Origin: Cinclus cinclus
Taxonomy: Eukaryota > Chordata > Aves > Passeriformes > Cinclidae
Assembly (NCBI RefSeq): GCF_963662255.1
Contig: NC_085049.1
Location: 51,220,837-51,284,836 of the forward strand
Direction of reading: 5' to 3'
Length of the DNA stretch: 64,000 nt
Shown: positions 1 through 11,100 of the stretch, in pieces
How positions within the stretch are numbered: the stretch's first letter is position 1
Layout: every line of letters starts with the position of its first letter
Translations under genes and position numbers: made by a program
The notes under the pieces: model-generated
What the model was told of the DNA's origin: nothing
The model's database searches: none
Seen by the model: the letters and a program-made list of their open reading frames with translations, nothing else

Positions 1-2160
1 GAATTTATGCGATTACTTCTTCCTCTGTGTTTTTATGTACAAGCAAAAAGTCAAACTGAACACATGCATTAGCAGAAATCTTACTTCTCATCGCATCTGA
101 TTATTTGATTTGAATACACGGATCAGTTTTCAAGTTATGTTACAATAAATGCCTATGTCTTTAAAAAGAAAATTGTTAATACCAATTCCACTAAAAAAAA
201 AAAAAAACAAACACTGTAATTTTCCAGTTACAATTTTCATCCCTTCTCCATTTTGGCTTAAGGGGAACATGCTGAACTATTAATATTGCAGTACACATTT
301 CTGACACTTGAAATGCAAAACTATCATTTGGCAGCAGCAAGAAACTCTTTTCCCAAAGTGGGAAATAGACTACTGGCACCATGACTCGAGGCACTTCTGT
401 CCACAGCGTTACACAAACCTTTTCTTTGCTTTCTCCCATACCAGCAAGGAATCCCCAGGCTTAGGAGTGAAGGGTAAGAATGCAGAGCTCTGTTTCAGCA
501 TAGGCTTACGGAAGCTCAGTCCAGTTACTGCCATTGCCTAATGCAATCATTCTGGCAGTCACCACTGCATTTTCACACCACTTTGTACACCTTATCGCCA
601 GGATTTGTGCTTCTGGCTCTTCAGTAGAATAGCATTTGGTAGTCATTTGTTGGTGATACTTTTTTTCTTAAATAATTTCAAAACGTTTCCTGAGCAAGGT
701 TACTTTGAATCAATTTTCAAGGCGAAGTGGGGTTGCTAGAGTTTCAATCGGCCACCTGCTGATATGTCAAAGTTATTCTGAAACTGTAAAATCTCTAAAC
801 TCATATGGAAAAGCTGCTACCATTGCTATGCTGTTCTATAGAATTTGGGACTGAAAACTGTTCTCCCAAAATCAACAGGTATCTTGTCTTTTATTTAAGA
901 GCATTACTCATAGAGACAAATTAAATGGGCAGCACAATGGAAAGTAGCTGGGAAAGCAGGTAAAAAATGCCCTTAATGTTGTGTGCAACTTTTGGTACAC
1001 TACTCTAGAGAATTTAAAAAAAAAAAAAAATCTTTCCAGAAAGATTCTACCACAAGTACTTCAAGTGGCAATTCCATACCACTTGAGCAGTGACTACTCC
1101 TTAACAATGTAATCTAAATCAAAAGGAATAGCTGCAATGAGTAGATTGTGTTTCTGAATGTGATTTTTTTTTCTAATTCAGCATTTGAAAAGTTTTATGC
1201 TTACGGGCTTTTGCAATATGGAAAAAAGATAACTGTAAGAACGACAAGACAGGAAAGGTCAACAGGAATAGATTATGTTATAAAACTAGTTTCAGGATGC
1301 CTTGGCAGTTTCACACACTCAGTTTTCTGTACTGGTGACACATCTGAACAGCAATGAAATGGTTCGGTTTTTCATGCACAGATCAAAAACACTGGGAGTT
1401 TTTATTCTTGAGTCTGGAGTGCAGAGCTGAGCCCAAAGGGAGTGTCTGATATGCACTGCATGCAGGCTGTGATTCTATGGTTAACTTAATATGGAGTGCA
1501 GGAAAACAAAAAACTTGTATATTAGCAAAAATGAAATTAAGCAATGTTTCCTAAGTATTTTTCATAGTTTCCTTTCTAACGTGACGCTGATAATGGGAAA
1601 TATAGTGCTAAATACAAAGAAACTGATCACGTTGTCATCGGTTTACAATCAAATGGAGAAAGCTGCCTGCATAATACATCCAGCGTACATTTAAATGACA
1701 TCAGATAACAAAATCTTTACTTCATTTACAGTTTTCTTTGTAGGGGGGAAATTGGGTCCATATCCTATAGTATGCCACAGTGACACACAGATGGTAGCAT
1801 ACTATTTAAAAATTATTAGGCACATCTTAGGAAACAACACTACAGCGGTGAACTTGTTATGCAGCAGCATCACACTGAAAGTAAAATAGTTGATGATAAT
1901 GTGGTCTTTAACAAGTAAAACAAAGAGCAATTGACTTAAATAGATGAAATCCCACCACAACTCTCATGCGTGTCAGGTCAGCGTGACTGTGCAGACATAT
2001 TACAATCATCTTATTTACTTCCACAACAAAAGCAAAGCCTCGAGAAGAAATTCCAATTCACTGTAACACTAGCAAAATGAGAACAAAACCAGGCAATACA
2101 GGCATAGAAAATTAAAATAATTAAATAAGCAAATCGAAGAGAAGAATCACTCCACGAGAA
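1..2160. other. AT-rich DNA left of the CpG island, no gene recognised
   Basis: This stretch is AT-rich with short A runs near 193 and 1018. The open frames on either strand are short and have no recognisable domain. If the minus-strand splice donor at 3087 is used, this stretch is the start of the first intron of a gene reading leftwards. A phrase near 1465 (GTGATTCTATGG) resembles a CR1 tail, but nothing before it supports that. No exon was recognised. Confidence 0.5.
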
Positions 2161-2583
2161 AACTGTAGGTATGGATCTACCCTGCGGACACGCCATAGCA
2201 CGCGGCGGGTTGCAGCCATCAAAAGCCTGCACAGAAAATAAATCCAAGAGGCGCAAAGGTTGGGAGAAGGTCCTCATTACCATACCCACCCAAACATGGC
2301 TGACACCGGGGCGCACCGGTCCCCGGCCGCGGGGGGTGCCCCCGCCTCCGCGGGGCGAGAGACGCGAGCGGCGCTGGGCGGCACCGAGCGGCCCCGCCGG
2401 GAGACGCCCTCGCAACGCGGCAACAATGCAGCGCCGGGCCCGGCCCTCGCCCCGCTGCGCGTCCGCCCGCGGCACAGGGTGCGGATGCGCCCCGCGGGCC
2501 GCTCCCGGCGGTACCCGGCTCCCTCGGCAGCCGGCTCGCCCTGCTCTCCCCGAGCCCGGGCTCGTCCGTGCGGCGAGGCACAT
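2011..2583 (-). CDS. Unrecognised 190-codon open frame at the edge of the CpG island
   Basis: This is the longest uninterrupted frame in the window. Its first half is rich in Arg, Pro, Gly and Ala, as expected for any frame read through CpG-rich DNA where stop codons are rare. The last third leaves the island and contains a hydrophobic stretch of about 18 residues (YLIILIFYACIAWFCSHF) that could be a membrane segment, followed by a Cys-rich end. The ATG has G at -3 but no G at +4. No family is recognised. It lies inside what would be the first intron if the donor at 3087 is used. It is most likely a chance frame; a lineage-specific or alternative-promoter product is possible. Confidence 0.1.
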   Translation of the reverse strand: MCLAARTSPGSGRAGRAGCRGSRVPPGAARGAHPHPVPRADAQRGEGRARRCIVAALRGRLPAGPLGAAQRRSRLSPRGGGGTPRGRGPVRPGVSHVWVGMVMRTFSQPLRLLDLFSVQAFDGCNPPRAMACPQGRSIPTVFSWSDSSLRFAYLIILIFYACIAWFCSHFASVTVNWNFFSRLCFCCGSK

Positions 2584-2628
2584 CGCCGCCGGGAGACATC
2601 CCGAGGAACACGCGCTACACGCGCATGA
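2296..2628 (+). CDS. Unrecognised 110-codon open frame in the CpG island
   Basis: The frame begins MADTGAH and its ATG sits in a strong start context (A at -3, G at +4). The rest is Arg, Ala, Pro and Gly-rich with no recognisable domain, and the same DNA is open in other frames on both strands. It could be an upstream open frame or the start of a first coding exon, but it is probably a by-product of high GC content. No splice donor of good quality was seen near its end. Confidence 0.1.
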   Translation: MADTGAHRSPAAGGAPASAGRETRAALGGTERPRRETPSQRGNNAAPGPALAPLRVRPRHRVRMRPAGRSRRYPAPSAAGSPCSPRARARPCGEAHRRRETSRGTRATRA

Positions 2629-3053
2629 GATTTTTTACGCAACACATGGGAGATGAATGAACTTTCTTTCACTCGGAAAAGGATATAACTTCCTCGCCCT
2701 TGCCAATAGCATTAATAATAACGCCGATTAGAAAAGCTCCGTACATCCTTTAACCTACCGCCGAGTTAAAACACATGGGCCGCTTCTAACCGGCGCTCCC
2801 TATTGTTTCCCGAGGGGCCGGCTCTCTCCCCGTCAGCGAGAGGCTGGCGCCAGGGCGAAAGCAGCCTTCCCGGGTGGGCTGGGCTGGGCTGAGGGGACCC
2901 CGACCCGCAGGAAGGAGGACACCGGCAGGAAAGGAACCCTCCACACATCCTGCCCCTTCCCTCCCGGCGGCACACGCGAGGCGGCCACGCTCCCCCGCGG
3001 CCCCAGCCGCACGGCAGGGCTGGGAAAGAGCGGGCCGCCCCGCGCACCCACGC

Positions 3054-3083
3054 TGCCGTGCCGTGCCCTGCCGTGCCTTGCCT
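3054..3083 (-). repeat. Six pentamers (TGCCG/TGCCC/TGCCT) just inside the minus-strand first intron
   Basis: Six consecutive TGCCN units are read on the plus strand, so the minus strand has a run of GGCA-type units. The run starts three bases inside the intron side of the donor at 3087/3086. G-rich runs just after a 5' splice site often act as intronic splicing enhancers, so the position may matter. That role is inferred. Confidence 0.6.
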
Positions 3084-3092
3084 TACCTGCAC
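3080..3092 (-). other. Consensus 5' splice site, probable end of a non-coding or partly coding first exon
   Basis: Read on the minus strand the sequence is GTGCAG followed by GTAAGG, a near-ideal match to the vertebrate donor consensus. The last exon base is at 3087 and the intron runs towards lower coordinates. Its place inside the CpG island suggests it ends the first exon of a gene transcribed leftwards, with the remaining exons outside the window or unseen in 1-2160. The exon start is not defined; a start near 3.2-3.5 kb is plausible. Confidence 0.5.
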
Positions 3093-3244
3093 CCGCCGGG
3101 CGCCAGTTGCGCAAAGGGGGGCCCGGGTGCCCCCACGGGCGCGGATGGCGAGCGGGGCCGTGCGGGCGAGGGGCTCAGCGGCGGGCAGGCGGTGGCAGCC
3201 ACAACATGTGCCCAACCCTCACTGCGGCGGCGTTTAAAGACAGA

Positions 3245-3252
3245 CATAAAAG
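3245..3252 (+). promoter_or_regulatory. TATA-like box in the CpG island
   Basis: CATAAAAG is one base away from the TATAAAAG consensus and lies in otherwise GC-rich sequence, where such a string is rarer by chance. A start site would be expected about 25-30 bases downstream, near 3275-3280, inside the G-rich tract. Most CpG-island promoters lack a TATA box, so this is only a candidate. Confidence 0.25.
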
Positions 3253-3256
3253 CGGC

Positions 3257-3295
3257 GGGGGGAGAGGAAAGGGGAGGGCAGCGCCGGGCCGGGGG
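3257..3295 (+). other. G-quadruplex-forming tract in the promoter
   Basis: Five runs of three or more G, separated by 1 to 8 bases, lie just downstream of the TATA-like box on the plus strand. This satisfies the usual quadruplex pattern. Such tracts are common near vertebrate start sites and can affect transcription; formation here is inferred. Confidence 0.5.
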
Positions 3296-3650
3296 AGCCG
3301 CACCTCCTGACGCAGGGAGGAGCGCCCACCCACCCGCCTGCAGCAGCATCTCTCTGCCGGAGGCGGGCGGGGAGGAGGCAAACGCGGCAGAGAGGACCAG
3401 GAGGGAGGGGGCCCCGTGCGCATCGCCGCGCCAACATCCCCGCGGCCACGCTTAGGCACCGCGGATGCCTCATTTCTATCCTCATCTTCATCCCCTGCCG
3501 CCTCCGCCTCTGCGCCCAGGCCCGTGACGGTCCCCAGGTCCCTTGTGCCGTTCACACGGGTTGCCAGCGGCCGCCCTCGCCTTCCTGTTGGTGGGCTAGC
3601 GGCATACGGGCGGGGGGTGGCCTCCGGGGCGGCCTGGAGAAGGGAAGTAG

Positions 3651-3662
3651 GCGCACAGGTGG
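3651..3662 (+). other. Possible plus-strand 5' splice site at the right edge of the CpG island
   Basis: GCGCACAG followed by GTGGGAG is a fair donor match, with the exon ending at 3658. With the TATA-like box at 3245 it would define a plus-strand first exon of roughly 380 bases, opposite to the minus-strand exon ending at 3087. The match is weaker than the minus-strand donor and could be chance. Confidence 0.25.
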
Positions 3663-3679
3663 GAGCTTCCACGTAGGTT

Positions 3680-5040
3680 TTCCAAAAGAAGGGGATTAGT
3701 GGGAATGAGGGGTGTGGGACCCGGGAAGCAAGAGAGGTCGGCCGGAGGCAGTGGGGGCAGCCCTAGCGAGTACACCTGCGTGCTGGAGGTCCGCAGGCGG
3801 CTGGGAGTGAGTTTGGGGGCTGAAAGGATGGAGAGAGACGGTGGGAAGAGTGGAAGGCACCGAGCATCCGCGTGGTGATGGTGCACAGATGTTGTAGCCC
3901 TGACTCCTACAGTTGCTTCAGTCGCAGGAAGGTGATGCTTTGCTTCAACGCCTCCCCTAAACATCCTGTCATTAAGTGTTCACTGCCCTTCGGTCAGTAT
4001 TTTCTCTGCTTGCATTTCTTTTTGGGCGGAAGAAAAGAAAAAAAAAAAAGGGGGCAGATCCATCCTGTCTAGCAAGGAAGACTTGTAGTAAAGATGAGGA
4101 AGTGAGCTGTTCAAAGGCACGGCAGCCAGGTGGGAGAGGCACGATCGAACGGAGAATGAACTGGTTTTAATGCTCGCTGTGTGAACAATCATTGCAACAG
4201 CTTCAGTCTTAACATACATATCCTTATTACACCTCGTGAATCAAGGAGAGAATTTCCTTCAGAGTAAGGAAGATAATCCGCCTAGATGATTTGCATTTCC
4301 TTCATCTTTTAAAGAGAAAACTGTGATACAAACTTATTTTCATTTCTGATTCGTTATTAAAAGTAATTCATCACAGTATAGTGCATTTCTTGATATTGGT
4401 GCTAGTTCACTTAACTAATAATTTCCACAATGCATTTCAATTATATATGAAAACCGCCCTGTGGACAATAGATCTTTTAAGCACTGATTGAATATTGTTT
4501 GCAACTCAGGAAAAATGAACTTGCCTTGAGTAAGTTTCTAACTGTGAAATAAGTTTCTTTAATGCTAAGTACTAATAAGAGGAAGAGTTGATGCTTTCAT
4601 TTGCCAAATCATAAGTGATACTTTTATTTAGTAAACTAACTAGTAATGTTATCAGATGACTGCATAGTTAATTGAAACAGGAAGAAGTCATTTCTGGATC
4701 CCTTTAAATTCTGTGTAGCATTAATAGTGATCTTAAATCTGAGGTAGGGAGCTACACACACACAGATATAGAGAAAGCTTCATTTGCTGGTCAAACTATC
4801 CAAGTGTCTCTGCTTGTGACTCAGGAGATTTGAGGATAGAGAGAAAAAATCTAAGTGGAAAGCAAGAAATGTCAGCAAGACAAAAATCGTTATCCTAAAA
4901 AGCAAAGCCCAAATGCTGATGCACAAAAGCTCTAGACCATCAAACCTTAAGAGAAAAAAAAATGCTGCAGGAGAGAAAATAACTGGAAGAAAACTAGGTA
5001 TGCCAATTTTATTTTTCTGCTAGGTTTTGCTATCTTGTCA
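3680..5040. other. AT-rich DNA between CpG island and first CR1
   Basis: GC content falls quickly after about 3800. There is a purine run near 4035-4055. No exon, RNA gene or repeat family was recognised. If a plus-strand transcript starts in the island, this is the start of its first intron. Confidence 0.5.
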
Positions 5041-5044
5041 CTTG

Positions 5045-5830
5045 CAGTGATTTTAAATACTGTGAGTTGGAAGAGACCCACAAGGATCACCGAAGTCCAA
5101 AGTCCTGGCTCTGCACAGGACAACCCCTCACACACTGTGTGTCTGCGAGCATTGAACACTTCTCAAACTCTGTCAGGTTTGGTGCTGAGACCATTTCCCT
5201 GTGGAGCCTGTTCCCATGCCCAAACACCCTCTGGGTAAAGAGTCTTCTCCTAATATCCAACCTAAACCTCCCCTGACACAACCTTGGGCCATTCCCTCGG
5301 GTCCTGCCTCTGAAAACCATGGAGAAGAGATCAGTGCCTGTCCCTCCTCTTCCCCTCACGAGGAAGTTGCAGTGAGGTCTGTCCTCAGTCTCCTCCAGGC
5401 TGCACAGACCAAGTGACCTCAACCACTCCTCACATGGCTTCGCCTCAAAGCCCTTCACCATCCTTGTGTCCTTACTCTGGACACTCTCTAAGAGCTTAAT
5501 GTCTTTCCTATATTGTGGCACTCAAACCTGCCCCCAGCACTGGAGGTGAGGCTGCCCCAGTGCAGAGCAGATCAGGGACAATCCCCTCCCTTGCCTGGCT
5601 GGCCATACTGTGCCTGATGAACCCCAGGACACCCCAGGCTGGCCCTCCTGGCTGTCAGGGCACTGCTGGCTCATGTTCAACTTGCCATGGACCAGGACAC
5701 CCAGGTCCTTTTCTGTGGTGGTGCTTTCCAGTATCTCACTCCCCAGTCTGTCTGTACATCCAAGGTTGCCCCATCCCAGGTGCAGAATCTGACACTTGGG
5801 CCTTTTGTATGCAAATACATTAGTATTCTC
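5045..5830 (-). mobile_element. CR1: CR1 LINE fragment, 3' part, minus orientation
   Basis: Read on the minus strand, the sequence follows the end of a chicken-repeat-1 (CR1) non-LTR retrotransposon. It starts in the 'cAAGTGTCAGATTCTGCACCTGGG' region near 5800 that follows the reverse-transcriptase core. It passes through the GACATTAAGCTCTTAGAG and AGGTTTAGGTTGGATATTAGG segments and finishes with GATCCTTGTGGGTCTCTTCC near 5070. Frames are broken by stops and small indels, so the copy is inactive. The 5' part is missing, as is usual for CR1, which truncates during reverse transcription. The terminal octamers are degraded. Confidence 0.93.
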
Positions 5831-7399
5831 AGTGCCTGTAATGGGCACTTTTTCACATGCTGGGTAAAAGTGAAATTAGTATTGCATTTTACAATGTTTG
5901 AATCTGTCACTTTTGTTAATATTCTCTCTTTGTCTTAGTGTTAGCTCAACACTGAATTTCACCTTAAGGTATTGCTCTCCAGAATATTGTGGACTATAAA
6001 CCGAGTGATATCAGTAATTACCAGTTTGTGTAAGAAACAGCCGTTCCTATTTTTTCCATATTTTTCAAAAGCTTCATGATCTAGTAATTCTAAATCACTT
6101 ATGATCCTTTTCAATATAAAGTTTTTATTTTTATTTTATTAAATGTAGCCTCTTTGTTTCAGAACTGTGGTAATCTATTCAAGAAAGCAAATATATGATT
6201 TGTTTCCAACAGTACCAGTAGGATTAATTAAAAAAAAAAGAGAGTAAAGATGTTTTATATAAGTTGCCTACTATCTCTGATCTTATGATTATGAATATTT
6301 CTGAAGTTGAGGAACTTCAGCGGAACAGAACAGAACCACTGACAAGTCACTGTGCCTTCTTATTGCTGCATCATTCTGGCTGCTCTTAGTTCTCTAGGAG
6401 ATGGCATCTGGTCAAGATTCTGAAGGAGATTTTGCCTTATTGCTCAAGACACAAATTATCCCTTTGGACATAGCAAGCATACTAAGCATGGATTTTCTGA
6501 CTGCAGCACCTGTTTTTGGGTTCTGGAGACACTGAGAAAGGTGCCTTAGTCTTCCCAGACTGAGGAAAGTTAGAGTACATTGCAAGCATTGGACAAGTAG
6601 AGAGATTAAAATACTCAGTTCCAGGAACACTGCCAGATGAGGGTACAGCTAGTTAGTGTTTGAGATACATGTATGAAGTTTAGTTTTCACTAAATTTAAA
6701 GTTTAGATGTTATTCATGGAATACTGTAGTGACCATAATTTCTTTGGCAGAGAAGAAAGAATTAGCATTCAAAATATTCAGATAGATACAAAGTATCATG
6801 TAAAGTATAAGTGTAGCCATTAATGTATGAATTTTGGTGTTTGAAATACAGAACCTACTGCTTATTAAGGAATGCTTCCATGTGTTAATGTTCATCTATG
6901 TAACACATCACAAGAACCTCAAAAGCTATATTCTCCTCTGAAATCCAGTGCTTATCATAAAGTCATAGCAATAAAATCATAGCCAGGGAAGTTCTTTCTG
7001 ATCCCCAAAATTCACTAAGATTGGGAAAAAAAATTACAGTGACTCGAAATTCTGCATAAGTTAAAAATTATTTCCTCTTGTGATGTGTTCTGAGATGCTG
7101 CATTTTCCAGAAAATTGAGTATGTATATTTTAAATAAATTAATACTTCTATGATAGAATGAAGCAAGTACAAACTATTATTTCAATTACTACAATTCAGA
7201 GTACCATATAAATAACAGAATCTAATATTGAGACAAAAGAACATTTATTTTCAGAAATCCCCAAAAGACTTTTACAGATTTAATCAATGATAAAATAATT
7301 TCTGTGGCAAGGAATAAAAAGCATAGGATGTCCAATTGCAAGCCAGCCATGAGAGAGACTTAAATGTACTTAGGCATGTAAAATGGATATTTCTGTAGT
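5831..7399. other. AT-rich DNA between two CR1 copies
   Basis: Only short frames and A/T runs (for example near 6230) are present. No exon, RNA gene or repeat family was recognised. Confidence 0.45.
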
Positions 7400-8195
7400 T
7401 CATTTGAGACCATCAAAGGAATGTCTGAAACTGTGTTAAGGCACATGGAAAATAAGGATGTGATTGGTATTGCCAGTATGACTTCACTAAGGGCAAATTG
7501 TGCCTGAAATCATGTATCTGGAACTAGTATTCCTTCTGGAACTGTACAAAGCATTTGACATTGTCCTGCATGAATTCTAGTCTCCAAATTGGAGAGAAAT
7601 AGATTTGGTGATGGAACACTCAGTGGATAAGGAATTGGCTGGCCAGAGTTACAGCTGGATAACCAAGTGGAGACCAGTGGCAAGTGTTCCCCTCACGGGC
7701 TGGTGTTGGGACTGGCACTGATTAACAGCTTTACTGGTGGCGTGTACAGTGGGATCAAGTGCACCCTCAGCAAGTTTGGAGATGACAGCAAACTGTGTGG
7801 TGTGATGGACATGCTGGGGGGAAGGGATGCCATCCAGAGGGACCTGGACAGATGTGAAAAGTGGGCCAATGCAAACCTCGTCAAGTTCAACAAGGACAAG
7901 TGCAAGGTCTTGCACCAGGGTCAGGGCAATCCAAGGCACAGGTACAGGCTGGGTGGAGAATGGATCAAGATGAGCTCCAGAGAAAGGATTTGTGGATGTT
8001 TGTGGATGAGGAGAGTGACACGAATTGGCAATGTGAGTTGCGGTCCAGAAAGCCAACTGCATCCCAGGCTGCATCAAAAGCAGCGTGGCCAGCAGGGTGA
8101 GGGAGGTGGTTCTGACCCTCTACTCAGTTCTCATGAGACCCCTCCTGGAGTGATGCGTCCAGATCTGCAGTCCCTAACATAAGGCTGCTCTATGT
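7400..8195 (+). mobile_element. CR1: CR1 LINE fragment covering the end of the reverse transcriptase, 3' end missing
   Basis: The match begins near the segment encoding the 'Q(Y/H)GFTKGK' motif (about 7475-7500). It continues through 'SGVPQGSVLGP'-like and 'LSKF.DD.KLCG' segments: DDSKLCG at about 7780-7800 corresponds to the conserved A/DD region of CR1. It then passes the 'RDAIQRDLDRCEKWA' and 'KFNKDKCKVLH' segments (7825-7915). It ends abruptly after the 'tgcgtccagatctgcag' region near 8180, well before the normal 3' end with octamer repeats. Stops and indels break the frame. Loss of the 3' end is unusual, because CR1 copies are normally truncated at the 5' end, so a later deletion is likely. 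Confidence 0.93.
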
Positions 8196-8579
8196 GGCCT
8201 CCAGGACACAGGGAAAATAACAAGTACTCTGCTCCAGAAAATAGAAGAAAAAGGTCTCAGCTGTGGGTGTCAATGTTACAGCTGTGCTAAAAATTACTTA
8301 ATTTGAAAATTAAGAAGCCAGCACTTTACTGAGTTGTTTTCTTTACATCAAAAATAGATCTGTATTGCAACACAGCATTCAAAAAATAAAATGTTTACAT
8401 AGAAGTCTAATATTTTCAAATTGTCATAAACTCAGCTTTAGCACTTTTTATATTAATATAAACCATTGTATATATGTACACATAGGCATCACATAATAAT
8501 TCAACATACAGCTGAGCACAGTGATCTCTTCATAGATGTACTATGTCCTGAATGAAGGCAAAATGGTGTCAGGAAGTTA

Positions 8580-8670
8580 TTTTGTTTGCTTTGTTTTTGA
8601 GGGGTTTTTGTTTGTTTGTTTTTGGGGGTTTTTTTGTTTGTTTTATTTTATTTTGTTTTGTTTTTAAAGC
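8580..8670. repeat. T/G-rich low-complexity tract
   Basis: Irregular runs of T separated by short G runs, including GTTTGTTTG units. Similar tracts recur near 11030-11100, 30600-30680, 47278-47325 and 56690-56775, with the complementary A/C-rich form at 44412-44454 and 57885-58045. Confidence 0.7.
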
Positions 8671-11029
8671 TTGCACAGTAGTAATCTAAAAATTATTTTT
8701 TCATGTAGAACAAGATGTCATGTTTTAAATATTATACTGAGGTTTCAGTTCAGAATAGCCTTCATGTTAAGTTCCTGCCTAAAAGTGCACATGATACACA
8801 GAATTGTTCTTTATGTTTGAGCTAGGTGAATTATAAAGTTTTGCTATGCTTTGGGGTTTTTTTATCATTGCATAAGGAAGTGAGCCAGAATGGAACCCTG
8901 GTCTCCTTAAAATTAATTCAAAAATTCATGGATCTAGGATAACATGTGCTGTGTTAATCTGTACATTGCATGAAGAAAAGTGGTTTAAAGAAAACTTGCA
9001 CAATGTCCCTGACTGTCTTGTCTCATGAGATTTCAGAGCAAGCCACTTTGCCAGTATATTTTAACATATGTCTTGTGATGACAGGCTTCTGGTCTGAGAA
9101 AATCCAAGCATATTTCTTAATCTCAGGGCTGGCAAGGGCAAATGTAAGGCTTCACTAATGTATGCAATCCTGTGAGTCATCACTGCCCACAGAAGCTATC
9201 ATTCTCTACTTGCAGCCTAATAACTGGGTTATTCTAGAATAATGTGAAATCCGGGTTAGATTTTTCCCATGTCTTACATATGCTGTGTCATTTTTAGTTA
9301 TTGATGGGCAAGGGTGGAAATTACTTTTTTCTCCTGCATGGAATTTTCTTTAAAATATGTGTACAATTGACTGGTATATTCCATATGCTTCAAGCTGAAA
9401 CCCTTATGAATCAACAACAACTTGACCCTTGTGTCAAAAGACACAAGACGTTTATGTAAAATAATTTTATTTTAATACATTGCAGTTGTAAAGCAATGAG
9501 GATATGTAAGCCTATAGTGCATTAATAGAATTAGAATTGAATTGCTGGCCATCACTTAAGGCCAGGGAGTGAGGATCAGGATGTGTGTTGCATTCACAGG
9601 ACTAAGAGACTGGAGGGGAAAACTGGCATTAGCAAATCTAGTTCTGTGATATCCTAGTTAACCTGACTGTATAAACTTGTCCCTATATTTACCGTGTTCA
9701 TTCTTAAAGCTATGTAGGTTTCACCACTGCATGTTGCTGAAGTTTCTCTAGAACTTCTCTTCTGTGATTGTTTAAAACTTTCTTTGAACAGTCACAGCCA
9801 CCGTCACATCATTATTTATTCTTGTGCCAAAAGGTTTTAAAACTTTCTGCCTTTCTGCTTTCTGCCTTTCTATTTTATTTATCATTACATATTTTTGGAG
9901 GATAGCTCCATCATTCCTTCCCTTTGTTTTAGTAGGGTATAAAACTGAGGGTTTTTAGAGCAATGAAAGATGGTACAAAACTAGCCTCATGCATATTAGT
10001 CATGCACATCATGAAAATATATTAGATTTAGTCTTAAAAGGAGCAGGGATATGATAATTTACTCCACTACGGTGCTACTGTTTTTCCTGAGTTTATTGCA
10101 TCTGTGTGAAACAAGAAGTAGCTCCCGTGTAGCACTGTACAGTGCCCATGCAGTACATGTTTCCAGTTAAATAAGGACCAGAACAAAGGTCCACCTGCAC
10201 AGTGCCTGTCTTCAGCAGTGCTATATACTACATGTTTACAGAAAATCATGAGGAACAGTGCAAGTACGACTTCCAATATTACAGCAAATTTTTAATAAAT
10301 TTCCGATCTTTCCTATAATTAAGAGAAAATGCTAGTTTATTCACTAAAAATATGAAGCTAGTATGCATGAATTATCATTAGCAAATCCATACAGAGCTTA
10401 CCAATTTTTTATTTCTCTTTGACTACTTTTTATTTCAATTTGATTGGAAAATCAGCTTATGATTGAAGTCAAATGAGCAGTCCCACTGTTTATCTTAAAT
10501 ATAATTATTTTCAGACACATTTACAATTCTTAATTTATTCATTGTCAAAAATTACTAAGAAAAGTCTTAGAAACATGTATTAGAATTTATAATGTGTAGT
10601 ACTTCTTGGTATTCTGGGATGGAAATCATCTGGCCTTTTCCTCCCTTAACTGTCTCCAGCTACACTTTCAGAAATATAAGTTTTATTGAGATTTGCTCAA
10701 TTTTAATCATTCTCATTAGCAAAGCTGCTTTTGCCACCAAGAGTTACACCACCAATTTTGCTTGAAGACTCTAGCAAGCTCTCTAAATTTTTGCATATTT
10801 TACTTAAGGACATTCTGTACTTACTTATTGCATAAGTCCACAAACTTCTGTAATAAGTTTCCTAACTTCTTCATCTTGGCTCCTCTGAAATCAAAAATGT
10901 TAGTTACAGAATTACTTAACCTCTGTGTTTATGTAAACCAAGTTCAAATTTGTAATGGTGCCTTTAGTTTGGACTAGAAAAAATAATAATTCCTTTGAAT
11001 ATCAAACTAGTTCACTCATGAAATTCAGC

Positions 11030-11100
11030 TGGTTTTTTTCTTTTATGGTGCATTTATTTTTTATTAGGTTTGGTTTTAGGTGGTTTGGTTGGTTGGTTTT
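11030..11100. repeat. T/G-rich low-complexity tract with GGTTT/GGTT units
   Basis: GGTTTGGTTTTAGG and GGTTTGGTTGG units repeat irregularly. No transposon identity is visible. Confidence 0.6.

Larger units (their letters stand above)
2165..3665. promoter_or_regulatory. CpG island, probable promoter (possibly divergent)
   Basis: About 1.5 kb of GC-rich sequence with many CpG dinucleotides stands alone in AT-rich, CpG-poor DNA. Density is highest around 2310-2600 and 2870-3450. In vertebrates such an island usually marks a promoter and first exon. The island holds GC-box-like motifs (GGGCGG near 3365 and 3610), a CCAAT motif near 2704, a TATA-like box at 3245, a consensus 5' splice site on the minus strand ending an exon at 3087, and a weaker 5' splice site on the plus strand ending an exon at 3658. 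Start sites between about 3.1 and 3.5 kb would fit transcription in both directions. The gene is not identified: no first-exon peptide was recognised, and the exon may be 5' untranslated. Confidence 0.85.

Noticed and set aside
1420..1480. CR1 tail near 1465 (GTGATTCTATGG)
   Set aside because: Only one octamer-like phrase is present and the preceding 100 bases do not follow CR1.
2277..3676. Many overlapping open frames of 70-190 codons in the CpG island
   Set aside because: High GC content removes stop codons in all frames; they are mutually overlapping and Arg/Pro/Ala-rich without recognisable domains. Only two were listed, at low confidence.
5087..5848. Several open frames of 60-144 codons around 5.1-5.8 kb
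   Set aside because: They lie in a CR1 copy; the minus ones are pieces of its decayed reverse-transcriptase gene and the plus ones are antisense.
7649..8182. 171-codon plus frame and 142-codon minus frame
   Set aside because: Both fall in the CR1 copy; the plus frame is partly reverse transcriptase and shifts frame, so it is not a host gene.
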